Assembly: GCA_946122785.1 (NCBI GenBank)
Contig: CAMGYJ010000009.1
Location: 25,145,633 to 25,209,632 of the forward strand
DNA from: Linum tenue
Taxonomy: Eukaryota > Streptophyta > Magnoliopsida > Malpighiales > Linaceae
Reading direction: 5' to 3'
Length of the DNA stretch: 64,000 nucleotides
Shown here: one piece after another, positions 56,044 to 64,000 of the stretch
How positions within the stretch are numbered: the first letter of the stretch is position 1
Layout of the letters: each line of letters opens with the position of its first letter
The notes under the pieces: generated by a model
The model's database searches: none
Told to the model about the DNA's origin: nothing
What the model saw: only the letters and a program-made list of their open reading frames with translations
Position numbers and translations under genes: made by a program

Positions 56044-57323
56044 GTCTCTGGTTTCAAAGAGGGGCAGCTCCCAGTCCGTTATTTAGGTTTGCCTCTGGTA
56101 TCAGAAAAGTTATCTAGCTCAAAATGTGCCATATTGATTGATAAAATCACTAGTCATATACGTTCCTGGAGAATAAAATCTCTTTCATATGCGGGTAAGT
56201 TATAGCTAGGGAATCAGTCATTTACTCATTAATTCATTACTGGATGGCTGTGTTTATTATCCCAAAGAAAGTGGTTAAAGTTATACAGCTATGCTCAGAT
56301 TTCTTATGGTTTGGGGATGGTTCTGGGAAAGCCAAAGTTGCTTGGCAGATTCTGGTTGTACCTAAGAAAGAGGGAGGGTTAGGTCTCAAAGATCTTATCA
56401 CCTGAAATATTTCTAGTACTACAAAACTCCTCTGGCTTCTCCTTTTGCAAGGTGGAAGCTTCTGGGTGGCCTGGATCCTTCGATATAGACTTCGAGGGCA
56501 ATCTATATGGAATGTTAAGATATATACTACTAGATCATGGGTTTGGAGACAGCTGTTGAAGATTAGACCCTAGTTATGCTATAGAATGGATGTGGATTCA
56601 TAGGGTGTTGTTCTTTGGCAGGGCAAGAAGATGATCTGATACTCTGTATCAATGGTTTGGAACACCATCAGAATTAAGAAGCCTAATGTTCAGTGGTGGA
56701 AGGTTCTATGGGACAAATTCACCTTACCTCGATATCGCTTGTTAGCTTGGCTGACCATAATGGACAGAATTGTCACAAGAGATAAGCTGAAAAGCTGGGG
56801 CAAGATTGCTGAAGATGTTTGTGTATTGTGTTATGCTGCTAGTGAATCTCTTCAACACCTTTTTTGCTAGGGTGCATATACTTTTGGTTTTGTTTCTCCA
56901 ATAATGAGAGACTCAATCCAACTGCCACCTTCATGGGAGGATATGTTGCAGAGGATATGTGAATGTGCGTAGAGGGGTGATGCAAAAAGTCTGGTTGAAA
57001 TCTCTTTGTGGTGCTGGTGGGCCTCCTTCGTCCGGAAGGAGCGTTACAGACGTGTGTTTGGGAGCACCTCTCATACACCAGAAGGTCTTGCTAACGCGAT
57101 GCGAGAGGAAGTTTTTATGATCAGGTGTGGGAATGTGGACTTTCACAATCACATTAGTCGTTTCCCCCATCTTATGCGAGTTATTGATAGTAGTATTTGT
57201 AACCCGTAGTAGTTTTCTTTTCTGTTGAAAAGGAACTGTTTGGCTTGCAACCTTTTATTTTTCGATTTCTTGTGCTATTTGCCAAGAAGAGCATCAATAA
57301 AATGCTAATTACCGGGGGGAAAC
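56044..57323 (+). pseudogene. LINE C-terminal part with zf-RVT-like domain
   Basis: Broken frames. At 56652-56870 the pattern WKVLWDKFTLPRYRLLAWLT and CVLCYAASESLQHLFC is the C-terminal zinc-binding region of plant L1 RT proteins. Confidence 0.65.
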
Positions 57324-57395
57324 CCAAGATTTTAGAGGTGTTTGGCCCTGTTTAGTTTTTGAAGTCGAAAAGCACTTCTAAAAGTTGGGCCAAAC

Positions 57396-57849
57396 ATAGG
57401 CAATGACTTTTGTGGTGTTAGGAGGGTTAGGTTCGGGGAGGAGTGACCATGACGCCTTTATTGGAACGAAAAAAAACTAGACCAATCCAGGACAGTTTAA
57501 ATTGGAACTACCAGCGATCGGAAATGGGAGCGGATCCCATGCATAACCTACTGGAGGAATTATTACATACATTGAGAGTGCCACATGGGATTGGTGACGT
57601 GGTACTCCCGAACAATAGAAACTTGCAACGTGTCAACTTATTTCATTATTAGTTAATTAATTGAACACTTTCCAAGTTAATTAATTCATCGGCTACTACC
57701 TTTCTCTCCCACGAGGATGGATCCCATGAGAAAGGGGGTCCTTAGTCATTTGACTAAGCCCCTCCTAGCCCTTAGATCTAGACACATCAATATAACAGTT
57801 TAAAAGTGGGAAGCGATTTTTAATTGGTGACAATGGTAGTTTGGGTATT
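57396..57849. other. Unassigned stretch
   Basis: No gene or clear repeat. The open frame at 57443-57652 has no known domain. Confidence 0.4.
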
Positions 57850-58490
57850 ATGACAAATTACGTAGTATACAAATCAGACTTACAAACAGTACAAACCATA
57901 CAAACAATACAAATTAGAGCGATAAAACATAAAAACATATATATAAACAATACAAAATAGACTGACAAACAATACAAACCATACAAAAATGGAAAAACAA
58001 CCAGGTTGACATTAGCAGCTCCATCCCTTTATAGAGGGACATCGTCCCAAAGTCAACCCGGTTGTTTTTTATATACAATTATTACAAACATGGTGGACAA
58101 AAATTACAAACTAGACTCACAAACCATACAAAATGGAAAAATAGTCGGGTTGACTTTGGAGGCTTCATCTCTATCTAGAGGACTTCCGTCCGAAAGTCAA
58201 CCAGGTTATTTTTTAGATATAAAAATATTATAAACATGGTGAACAAAAATGACAAATATTACAAAAGCAACCGACAAACATTACAAAATAACAAAGCTTA
58301 CAAACATTACAAAAGATATCGACAAACAGTACAAAATATACTAATCATACAGAATACCACTACTTACAATACAAATTGGTAAAATTGTATTATAAACCAA
58401 TGAATAGAAATCATAACATAAAAGTATACAAACTAGACAAACAAACATTACAAATTACAATTTATACAAAATAGATAAATTGGATTAATT
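57850..58490. repeat. ACAAAYNATACAAA-rich repeat with a 145-bp tandem duplication
   Basis: The word TACAAAC or ATACAAA recurs throughout. Within it two 145-146 bp units (57975-58120 and 58121-58265) each hold an inverted pair, AACCAGGTTGAC or GTCGGGTTGAC against GTCAACCCGGTT or GTCAACCAGGTT, that can form a 12-bp stem around a 40-bp loop. Confidence 0.65.
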
Positions 58491-58494
58491 GTGT

Positions 58495-58720
58495 TCTTCA
58501 AAATGATATTCACTTTGATATATTTTTGGAAAAAAAATTGAGGTATTTTTTACCAGTCTATACCATGGTGGTATTGATTGGTATTAAAATAAGAACATAT
58601 CATATGGTATGAAAAGCGTACAATGGTGGTACGAACATACCAAGACTGTAGGATGGTTGAATACATGATAGTAGGAGTTACTAACTGTCATTTATGACTT
58701 TCAGTATTGAGTACCACAAA
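58495..58720 (-). repeat. Dispersed repeat family R, copy 4 (inverted)
   Basis: In reverse order relative to copies 1-3: CAAAATGATATTCACTTTGA, TACCAGTCTATACCATGGTG, ATGGTATGAAAAGCGTACAA, TGGTGGTACGAACATACC. Confidence 0.6.
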
Positions 58721-58740
58721 ATACCAACCTGAATTACTAA

Positions 58741-59427
58741 TTTTATTTCTGCTTCATTTTCTTCGTTTCCCAACCTCCTTGTCTGCTTTATGCGGTTTAC
58801 TTTGGATAGTTACCCACTTACCCTAATTACTAACTTGAATTTAATAAAAATAAATTACAAATGATTTTGTGAGATAGTTTGAATAGTTTGTTAAAACTTT
58901 TGGTGATGGATTATATAGATATAATATTGTTCATGGTTAGAGTGATAAATTAATTCCTAAATTAGTGTATTATATATGTCTTTTGTGTTATAGCGCATAA
59001 ACGGTTCTATCAACGGTTTTATTATGGTTAACCAATTAACCATAAACCACTAATTTTTCTGGTTGTGTGTTCTTAAAACAGAGGCAAATGTGAAGCTGGG
59101 GAATGGAAGATGACAACTAGAAAATATCGTTATAAGAATTAATTTCTTACTTGCTATATATGTTCATGTTTAATAGAAATCATTCAGTCTTGATTGGATT
59201 TGTTCCAAACACAACATTGTTAGAAACGGAATTCTCAAGATTTATGAAACGGGATTTCACCCTAATTTTTCCTGGCATACCATGAAGCGGAAATTTAACA
59301 TCAAATAACCTGAATTAAGATCGACAGAACCAGGCCCAAAGTACACCAAGATGAAGAGAGAGTGATGTGTACAGAGTACTGCAGCAAACTATTTTGAACA
59401 TCTTTAGCCCCGGCCGTTACGTTTGAG
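58741..59427. other. AT-rich stretch left of the MIR399 pair
   Basis: No gene is seen. The right end contains the 3' part of the minus-strand MIR399 transcript. Confidence 0.45.
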
Positions 59428-59566
59428 GGATAGAATGGCAGGGCAATTCTCCTTTGGCAAAGCAGGAGCATGCATGCTGTTTCGCTTTTGTTTTGCCTTT
59501 GGGAATTGGGCATAAGTGTGCATTTTGCACTCTGCCAAAGGAGGACTGCCCTGTTATTCCTCAACC
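59425..59566 (-). ncRNA. MIR399: MIR399 precursor (minus strand)
   Basis: The mature arm at 59439-59459 begins TGCCAAAGGAG and ends AATTGCCCTG on the minus strand, which as I recall it equals the rice miR399a class. The opposite arm (59533-59553) pairs with it over 21 nt with one mismatch and one G-U wobble, across a loop of about 73 nt. The mature strand lies on the 3' arm, as in all known MIR399 genes. miR399 is induced by phosphate starvation and guides cleavage of PHO2/UBC24 mRNA, raising phosphate uptake and root-to-shoot transport. A minus-strand TATA box and a P1BS site lie just upstream. Confidence 0.93.
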
Positions 59567-59626
59567 TCACTTCCAACTCTCCACATGACTTAGAAGTTAG
59601 AACTAGTACGAACTGGCCCCATCCAT

Positions 59627-59633
59627 TTTATAG
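59627..59633 (-). promoter_or_regulatory. TATA box of the minus-strand MIR399
   Basis: TATAAAA on the minus strand, 74 bp upstream of the hairpin base. Confidence 0.6.
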
Positions 59634-59657
59634 ATAGCAGTATTCGCACCGGACAAT

Positions 59658-59665
59658 GGATATGC
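59658..59665. promoter_or_regulatory. P1BS (PHR1-binding) site 1
   Basis: GGATATGC fits GNATATNC, the site of PHR1-type MYB-CC factors. It lies 25 bp upstream of the TATA box of the minus-strand MIR399. Confidence 0.75.
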
Positions 59666-59681
59666 TGATGGACAAGAGCAG

Positions 59682-59970
59682 TAGAGGTGTGTAATGGTCC
59701 GGTCCGTACAGGATTACATCTGACCAACCCAAAGATTGGATTGGACTGTACAGGGTCGAGTATAATGCAGTTCGGTTCTTGATCCACATGAATTTTATTT
59801 TACAATTACTGAAGAAATGATGGACCGAACTGATATTTCGATCGAACCGGACTGAATCAGATGGACCGAATGCAATGATGATCAAGTCATTAGTCTTACA
59901 ATATCTTTCACTAATATACCACGGATCTCATAAGTTTGATTCGGTCCGGACCGAACCATTGCACACCCCA
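59682..59970. mobile_element. hAT-type MITE, 289 bp, between the MIR399 genes
   Basis: Termini are TAGAGGTGTGTAATGGTCCG and, on the minus strand, TGGGGTGTGCAATGGTTCGG. The flanks carry AAGAGCAG (59674-59681) and AAGAGCCG (59971-59978), an 8-bp target duplication with one mismatch. The inside is rich in GGTCCG and CGGACC words. Confidence 0.85.
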
Positions 59971-59977
59971 AAGAGCC

Positions 59978-59985
59978 GTATATGC
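59978..59985. promoter_or_regulatory. P1BS (PHR1-binding) site 2
   Basis: GTATATGC fits GNATATNC. It starts at the last base of the right target duplication of the MITE, so it was about 15 bp from the insertion target and about 24 bp from site 1 before the insertion. Confidence 0.7.
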
Positions 59986-60593
59986 CGGCACAATTCCATG
60001 TAGTATCCAAAGCTTTAAATAATTGTTCCTTCTTTCCCCGTCATGCTTTCATGGTCCCCCAATACTTTCCAGCTTTTTGCCATATTCTTGAAAGCCCTAG
60101 AAATCTTATACCTCCTTCCATCTCTTGGCTTTTCATCCCCGGAATCAGAGTCGACGTACGCTTGTCAACTCCCAATATTATTGCTTAGTTCTCTCGTAAG
60201 TTCTGCAGGCTGCAGCTGATCGAAATATCTCACTGCTTTTGAAGGCCAATAATATGCATGGCAGAGGATAGGGCTAGCATAGATCTCCTCGAATGTGCTC
60301 TATCTCTCTTCAAATCATCCAAAGATCAACTATCTAGCCAGCAAAGCAGCGCCAAGACACTCGAGTCTCGAGCTATAGTAATATGCCATAGCACATTCCT
60401 CTTAGCTTAGGATCGCATATTGGCATGCATGGGATATAACAACACACGAAAATGACCCCACAAGTCTAAACATCAAGTTTAACGAGCAGCAAAACATAGT
60501 ACGAAATGATGGGTTAGGTTTTGAAGGGAATAAAATCCTAATATGACCACTTTGAGAAATCAAACAACCGAGTTCCAAAGGTGAGAGGTGTAT
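59986..60593. promoter_or_regulatory. Shared upstream region of the divergent MIR399 pair
   Basis: No coding sequence is seen. Near-miss P1BS words (one mismatch) occur, e.g. TAATATGC at about 60251 and about 60382 and GGATATAA near 60432. Confidence 0.45.
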
Positions 60594-60601
60594 TATATAT
60601 G
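60594..60601 (+). promoter_or_regulatory. TATA box of the plus-strand MIR399
   Basis: TATATATG lies about 75-80 bp upstream of the plus-strand hairpin, mirroring the spacing of the other gene. Confidence 0.5.
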
Positions 60602-60670
60602 TAGACATGGTTTAGGTTTAAGCTAAGATGAGGCAAAAAGACCATCGTGGAAGGAAACAACTTGTATGGA

Positions 60671-60792
60671 TGCATTACTGGGGAATTACTCCTTTGGCAG
60701 GTGGCTACTACATTTCCATGTTGACCAACATGCATTAGGGGGAAAAACAGCAAGCTCAGTACTGCCAAAGGAGATTTGCCCGGCAATTCAAC
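60671..60792 (+). ncRNA. MIR399: MIR399 precursor (plus strand, miR399f-like)
   Basis: The mature arm at 60763-60783 begins TGCCAAAGGAG and ends ATTTGCCCGG, which matches Arabidopsis miR399f as I recall it. The 5' arm (about 60679-60700, CTGGGGAATTACTCC then TTTGGCA) pairs with it with a small bulge; the loop is about 62 nt. The mature strand is on the 3' arm. Target and pathway are as for the neighbouring MIR399; the last bases differ, which may shift target preference slightly. The gene is transcribed away from its partner, about 1.1 kb apart. Confidence 0.93.
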
Positions 60793-60859
60793 CCTTACAC
60801 TATTGCGTACTGACTCACTCCTACTGTCACTCTAGAAAATGGCCAAGTGTAACCACTTC

Positions 60860-62160
60860 CTAAAGCGTAGTATAGCGGGTTTGGGTTTTATTGTCAACCC
60901 GGGTCCTAGATTTGATGACTACTCGGTGAATTCTCGTTATCTAGCAATGAACTTTTAGTGCAGATTCAAACAAACAAAAACGCAAAGCAAGTTAAACGGT
61001 TGTTTTCAAGTCAAGAGAGGTCACCCGGATATGGTTCCCCCTAGACTGCAGTTAAGCCGGATTGCAATTTACCAAGTTCAGTTTTCATGAAAGTTATACT
61101 GCGGAAGGTTCTTAAACAGTCTGAAGTCTCGACTAAAGGTCTCCAGACCCTCTCAATCGGAGTCTCTAGCGGGCGACTAACCTCCACCGGAGTAAACAGA
61201 TTAAGGCCCTAACGAACCAAACCTCCACTACAGAATTGAATTCGGTACAGAATAGCGAATTGGCTCCTCGACTAAAGTCACCAATTCACTACCTTCAATT
61301 AAGGATACTTTATCAACCTAGGCAGATATTCTCATTCTAGGTCAAAGCAGAAACAACAGGAATTTGATCAGGATTCAAGTCATTCAATCATTCAAACCTC
61401 AATCGAATATAATCAATTCATAAACTCTGTACTTGGGTTCATACAATCAGACCTAGCATACAAATCTAGGGTTCTCCATACCCAGCTGAATGGGGAAACT
61501 ACTCCATAGAGAAAGAAGCAAAAGCAGATTCAGACGCGGAAATCATACTGTGAAGATGGATTTCTGCTCCTGGACGTTAATCGGCACTTCTCCAAACTCA
61601 AGCCGGGCTCCAATGGTGATGAAGATCAAGCTATGGCACTTGGGAACTCTGGTTCATCGCTTTCTCTCTCTAGGAATCACTTTCTCTCTCAAAAACTCGA
61701 AACCCTTGAATTTTGGCCTTCCTTTCCCTTAAATCTGCTGCCTGGTCGCGATACCCGGTCGAAATACCTGGTCGGGTATTTTGGGTATCGACCGGGTATT
61801 ATTCAAAATGCGCGTATCAGTAGAGGGAAAATCCCCGGTCTGCCTCAATAATCCCCGACCGGGGATTTTGCCTTCACGCCCGGGCCCCTCTCTGATTCTC
61901 GCGGGCGCCCAAAGTGATAATACCCGGCCGGGTATTTTTGGTCATGGCCGGGTATTTTCCTCCAGCAGCCCCCTTCGTCCCAACTTTGCTCCTTTCGACC
62001 CATAACTCGTTTCTCCGCCTCGATTCCAACGCCGGGTCCTGAAATATGACATAAACACACAACCTAGCGTGAAATCGACTTAAAACACGAGAATCCACAT
62101 CTCAAACGGCTTCAGAATAGGGTGAAAAATATGTGTAATTATCGGTCTATCACGTACGTT
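60860..62160. other. Unassigned repetitive sequence
   Basis: No gene is supported. The stretch reads like the non-coding interior of a large non-autonomous retroelement, but no LTRs or primer site were found. Confidence 0.35.
61745..61960. repeat. Palindromic CCCGGTCGGGTATTTT words
   Basis: Five or six copies of ACCCGGNCGGGTATTTT or CCCCGACCGGGGATTTT, each self-complementary in its CCCGGNCGGG core, lie 25-60 bp apart. Confidence 0.6.
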
Positions 62161-62691
62161 TGATCTTCGTCTGGGTATATATACGTCATGGATAGGGGTA
62201 CTCTGAGGGAAGGTAAATTGAAATTATGTTAGTGGTCATTGCTATTAATTAAATAACTATGTGGTGATGCCGCGTCTTGTCGCGGAATAGAGATGGCCTA
62301 TTGGCATGTATTATGTGGCTCGTTAAAGTGTTATGTTAGTATTATTAGTCTAAACCTAATTTTTTATTAGCAAGTTTGTTAGTAATATTGATTTGATAAT
62401 ATAATCTTGACCGAGAAGAGATAAATGGCGGTGAACATCCGATTGGAAATTTTGGCTGGTAAATGATATATACCTAAACCCAAGTAGACCAATTGATTAT
62501 GGGTAGGGTATGGGTGACGTATATGTGGGTTTGGGTAGAGTATGGATATTTACTTCCATAATCTAAATGTGTATGAGTTGGGTATGGATATCCATGGATT
62601 CAAGTGAAATCTAAACATTTGATCAATATGTAAATTAAAAAAAAATTATAGGTACGAAAATCTCATAAAATGTAAATACCAAAACATAATT
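62161..62691. other. AT-rich stretch with GGGTA-type repeat words
   Basis: At 62490-62600 GGGTATGGGTG and GTATGGATATCC words relate this stretch to the MITE remnant at 16185-16735. No gene seen. Confidence 0.4.
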
Positions 62692-63045
62692 TGATGTAGC
62701 GCAGCTGGAGGAATTGATCGAAGCAGCTAGCCGTGTGGAGGAAGGAGAAGGAGCTATCCGTGTGGAAGGAGGATTTGTTTAATTGTTTAATTGTTTAATG
62801 TTTTCTTTTCTTTTCCTAGTCGGTTTCGCTATTTAGTTTTCCAATAGGTTTCGTACTTAGTTGTCTATTTAAAGACCCTTTGTTTTGTAGTAAAGACCAA
62901 CTTTTGCTATTTTCAATCAACTAAGCCTAAGGGTTTTGCATTCCCAGTGGGTTGCTGGTTTTACTTTAAGTTTTGCAGCTGGCAAACTTGTTCTTCTTTA
63001 CAAGTTCGGTGCTAGCGAGCTTCTTGGAGGATTCTGACAGTGTCA
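62692..63045 (+). repeat. 5' LTR of a Ty3/gypsy element (start approximate)
   Basis: It ends TGTCA two bases before the primer site. TATTTAAAG near 62865 is the likely core promoter. The start (TG at 62692 or 62695) is a guess because the second LTR is outside the window. Confidence 0.65.
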
Positions 63046-63047
63046 AG

Positions 63048-63059
63048 TGGTATCAGAGC
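63048..63059 (+). promoter_or_regulatory. Primer-binding site (initiator tRNA-Met)
   Basis: TGGTATCAGAGC follows the LTR end by two bases. Confidence 0.85.
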
Positions 63060-63096
63060 TGGCTTTCCCCTGTCTCTTTTCGAAGCTTGCCCAGCC

Positions 63097-64000
63097 ATGG
63101 GAGATCGTCCGGTCACACGTGAGGACGTCGAGGCTATCACCACGACCTTGACCACGCAAGTGACAAATTTGGCGGCACAAGTGAACAACAATCAAAACGG
63201 GAGGGACAGAGGAAGGAGAGTCAACAGGGAAGAACGTCCTAGGAGGGCGCGTTCGGTTCATGCTGATTTCGATTCTAGTTCGGAGGAAGAGGTCCACGAT
63301 GATGACGATCGCTCGAATCGCAATGATTATCGGGTCAAAGCTGACATCCCATTGTTTTATGGGACTATGGGCGTAGAGGATTTTCACGACTGGAAAATTG
63401 ATGTCGATAGATTCTTTGACGTGATGGAGGTACCCAAAAATAAACATGGTAGCCATCCGTTTGAAGAGTACCGTCGCTGTGTGGTGGGACAAGCTTGTCG
63501 TCCAACTCCAACGGAAAGCCCCAATCCGAACGTGGTGGAGGATGAAGCAGCTGATGATGGAGAGGTTCTTAGCGGAGGATTATGAGCAAATATTATATAA
63601 AATGTACATCGATTGCGTTCAGGGTTGAATGAGTACCGTTACTGAATACACGACCGAGTTCTTGCGCTATGCCGAATGCAACGAATTGGGAGAGACATAA
63701 GTCCAAAAGGTTGCTCGATATATCAATGGCTTAAAGGGGTCAATTCAGGAGAAAATCGGGCTGCAAACAGTCTGGACGGTGACCAAGGCTTCCACCCTTG
63801 CGCTAAAGGCAGAGTTAATGGAAAAATCTCCTAGGAATTTGCCAACCTTCCGCAAGCTTCCTCCACAACACAACCCTGATGTAAACGTCGACAAGGATAT
63901 GAATATGAGCTCCCGAAAAGGCCACCCGAATACAAAGAGCGCCGCCGGAGCGGGTAATTCCAACCCAACTAAAGGCCCCACCACAAGACCTCTAAACCCA
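63097..64000 (+). pseudogene. Ty3/gypsy gag, broken, runs off the right edge
   Basis: The start is MGDRPVTREDVEAITTTLTT. An acidic and basic linker leads to the gag core ADIPLFYGTMGVEDFHDW, then a frameshift near 63445, and the next frame continues MVAIRLKSTVAVWWDKLVVQ, ERFLAEDYEQILYKMYIDCV, a TGA at about 63626, TEYTTEFLRYAECNELGET, a TAA at about 63699, and VARYINGLKGSIQEKIGLQT. This order is the Ty3/gypsy gag (retrotrans_gag) pattern. Zinc knuckle and pol would lie to the right. Confidence 0.82.

Larger units (their letters stand above)
53134..57323 (+). mobile_element. LINE (L1-type), truncated and decayed
   Basis: Domain order: DUF4283-like RNA-binding part, a zinc knuckle, half an endonuclease, RT, and a C-terminal zf-RVT-like domain. 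The flanks carry CCAAGATT (53126-53133 and 57324-57331), a possible target duplication. The 3' end reads AATAAAATGCTAATTACCGGGGGGAAA, i.e. a family-like tail with a shortened poly(A). At 4.2 kb it is shorter than a full plant L1. Confidence 0.72.
52735..57395. mobile_element. Decayed GTTTGGCC-ended MITE split by a LINE
   Basis: The left end is GTTTGGCCC at 52735 and the right end GGGCCAAAC at 57387-57395. Both sides carry words like GCTTTTNGACTTNAAAA. No clear target duplication. The two halves total about 460 bp and enclose the LINE. Confidence 0.4.

Noticed and set aside
1..64000. CRISPR arrays, bacterial operons, rRNA genes
   Set aside because: Nothing of this kind is visible; tandem arrays here have no regular unique spacers and the genes are plant-type with introns.

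Overview
The window is nuclear DNA of a flowering plant, most likely a eudicot; the species cannot be named from sequence alone. Evidence: an intron-containing BAHD acyltransferase gene, two miR399 hairpins, a Ty3/gypsy element with a chromodomain, a Tat/Ogre-like giant gypsy element with two RNase H domains, CACTA, Mutator-like (MULE) and PIF/Harbinger DNA transposons, a LINE, and several miniature elements. By length most of it is transposable-element (TE) sequence, much of it nested.

Layout. 1-1620: minus-strand Ty1/copia element (broken gag, leader, primer-binding site, 5' LTR) running off the left edge. 2170-4810: relic of a CACTA transposon with subterminal repeats and a CACTA terminus. 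4811-6181 and 11361-13450: two halves of older sequence rich in GCGCC, ending in a polypurine tract and LTR start, split by a 5.2-kb CACTA element (6182-11357, TSD TGA). 13590-17490: Harbinger relic, a hAT-type MITE, a complete 292-bp TRIM with TSD, and other debris. 17495-24509: a MULE with long terminal inverted repeats that carries a plant-mobile-domain (PMD) gene and a mudrA-type transposase tail to tail. 26435-28620: the only intact protein gene seen, a two-exon BAHD alcohol acyltransferase. 29622-37252: a three-level nest of a MULE, a hAT-type MITE and a young chromovirus whose LTRs differ at 4 of 439 positions. 37291-52306: a decayed 15-kb Tat/Ogre-like element with its own MITE insertion. 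52735-57395: a truncated LINE inside remains of a small DNA element. 57440-58740: ACAAA-rich repeats. 59430-60790: two divergent MIR399 genes with two phosphate-response P1BS sites now separated by a hAT MITE. 60880-62690: unassigned repetitive DNA. 62692-64000: 5' end of another Ty3/gypsy element.

Functionally the window holds two small islands of host genes, the acyltransferase and the MIR399 pair. The MIR399 pair belongs to the phosphate-starvation pathway (PHR1, then miR399, then PHO2/UBC24). The remaining protein-coding sequence is TE-derived and nearly all broken by stops or frameshifts. The least ordinary items are the MIR399 promoter split by a MITE, the MULE that pairs a PMD gene with mudrA, the 292-bp TRIM, and the datable nested insertion.
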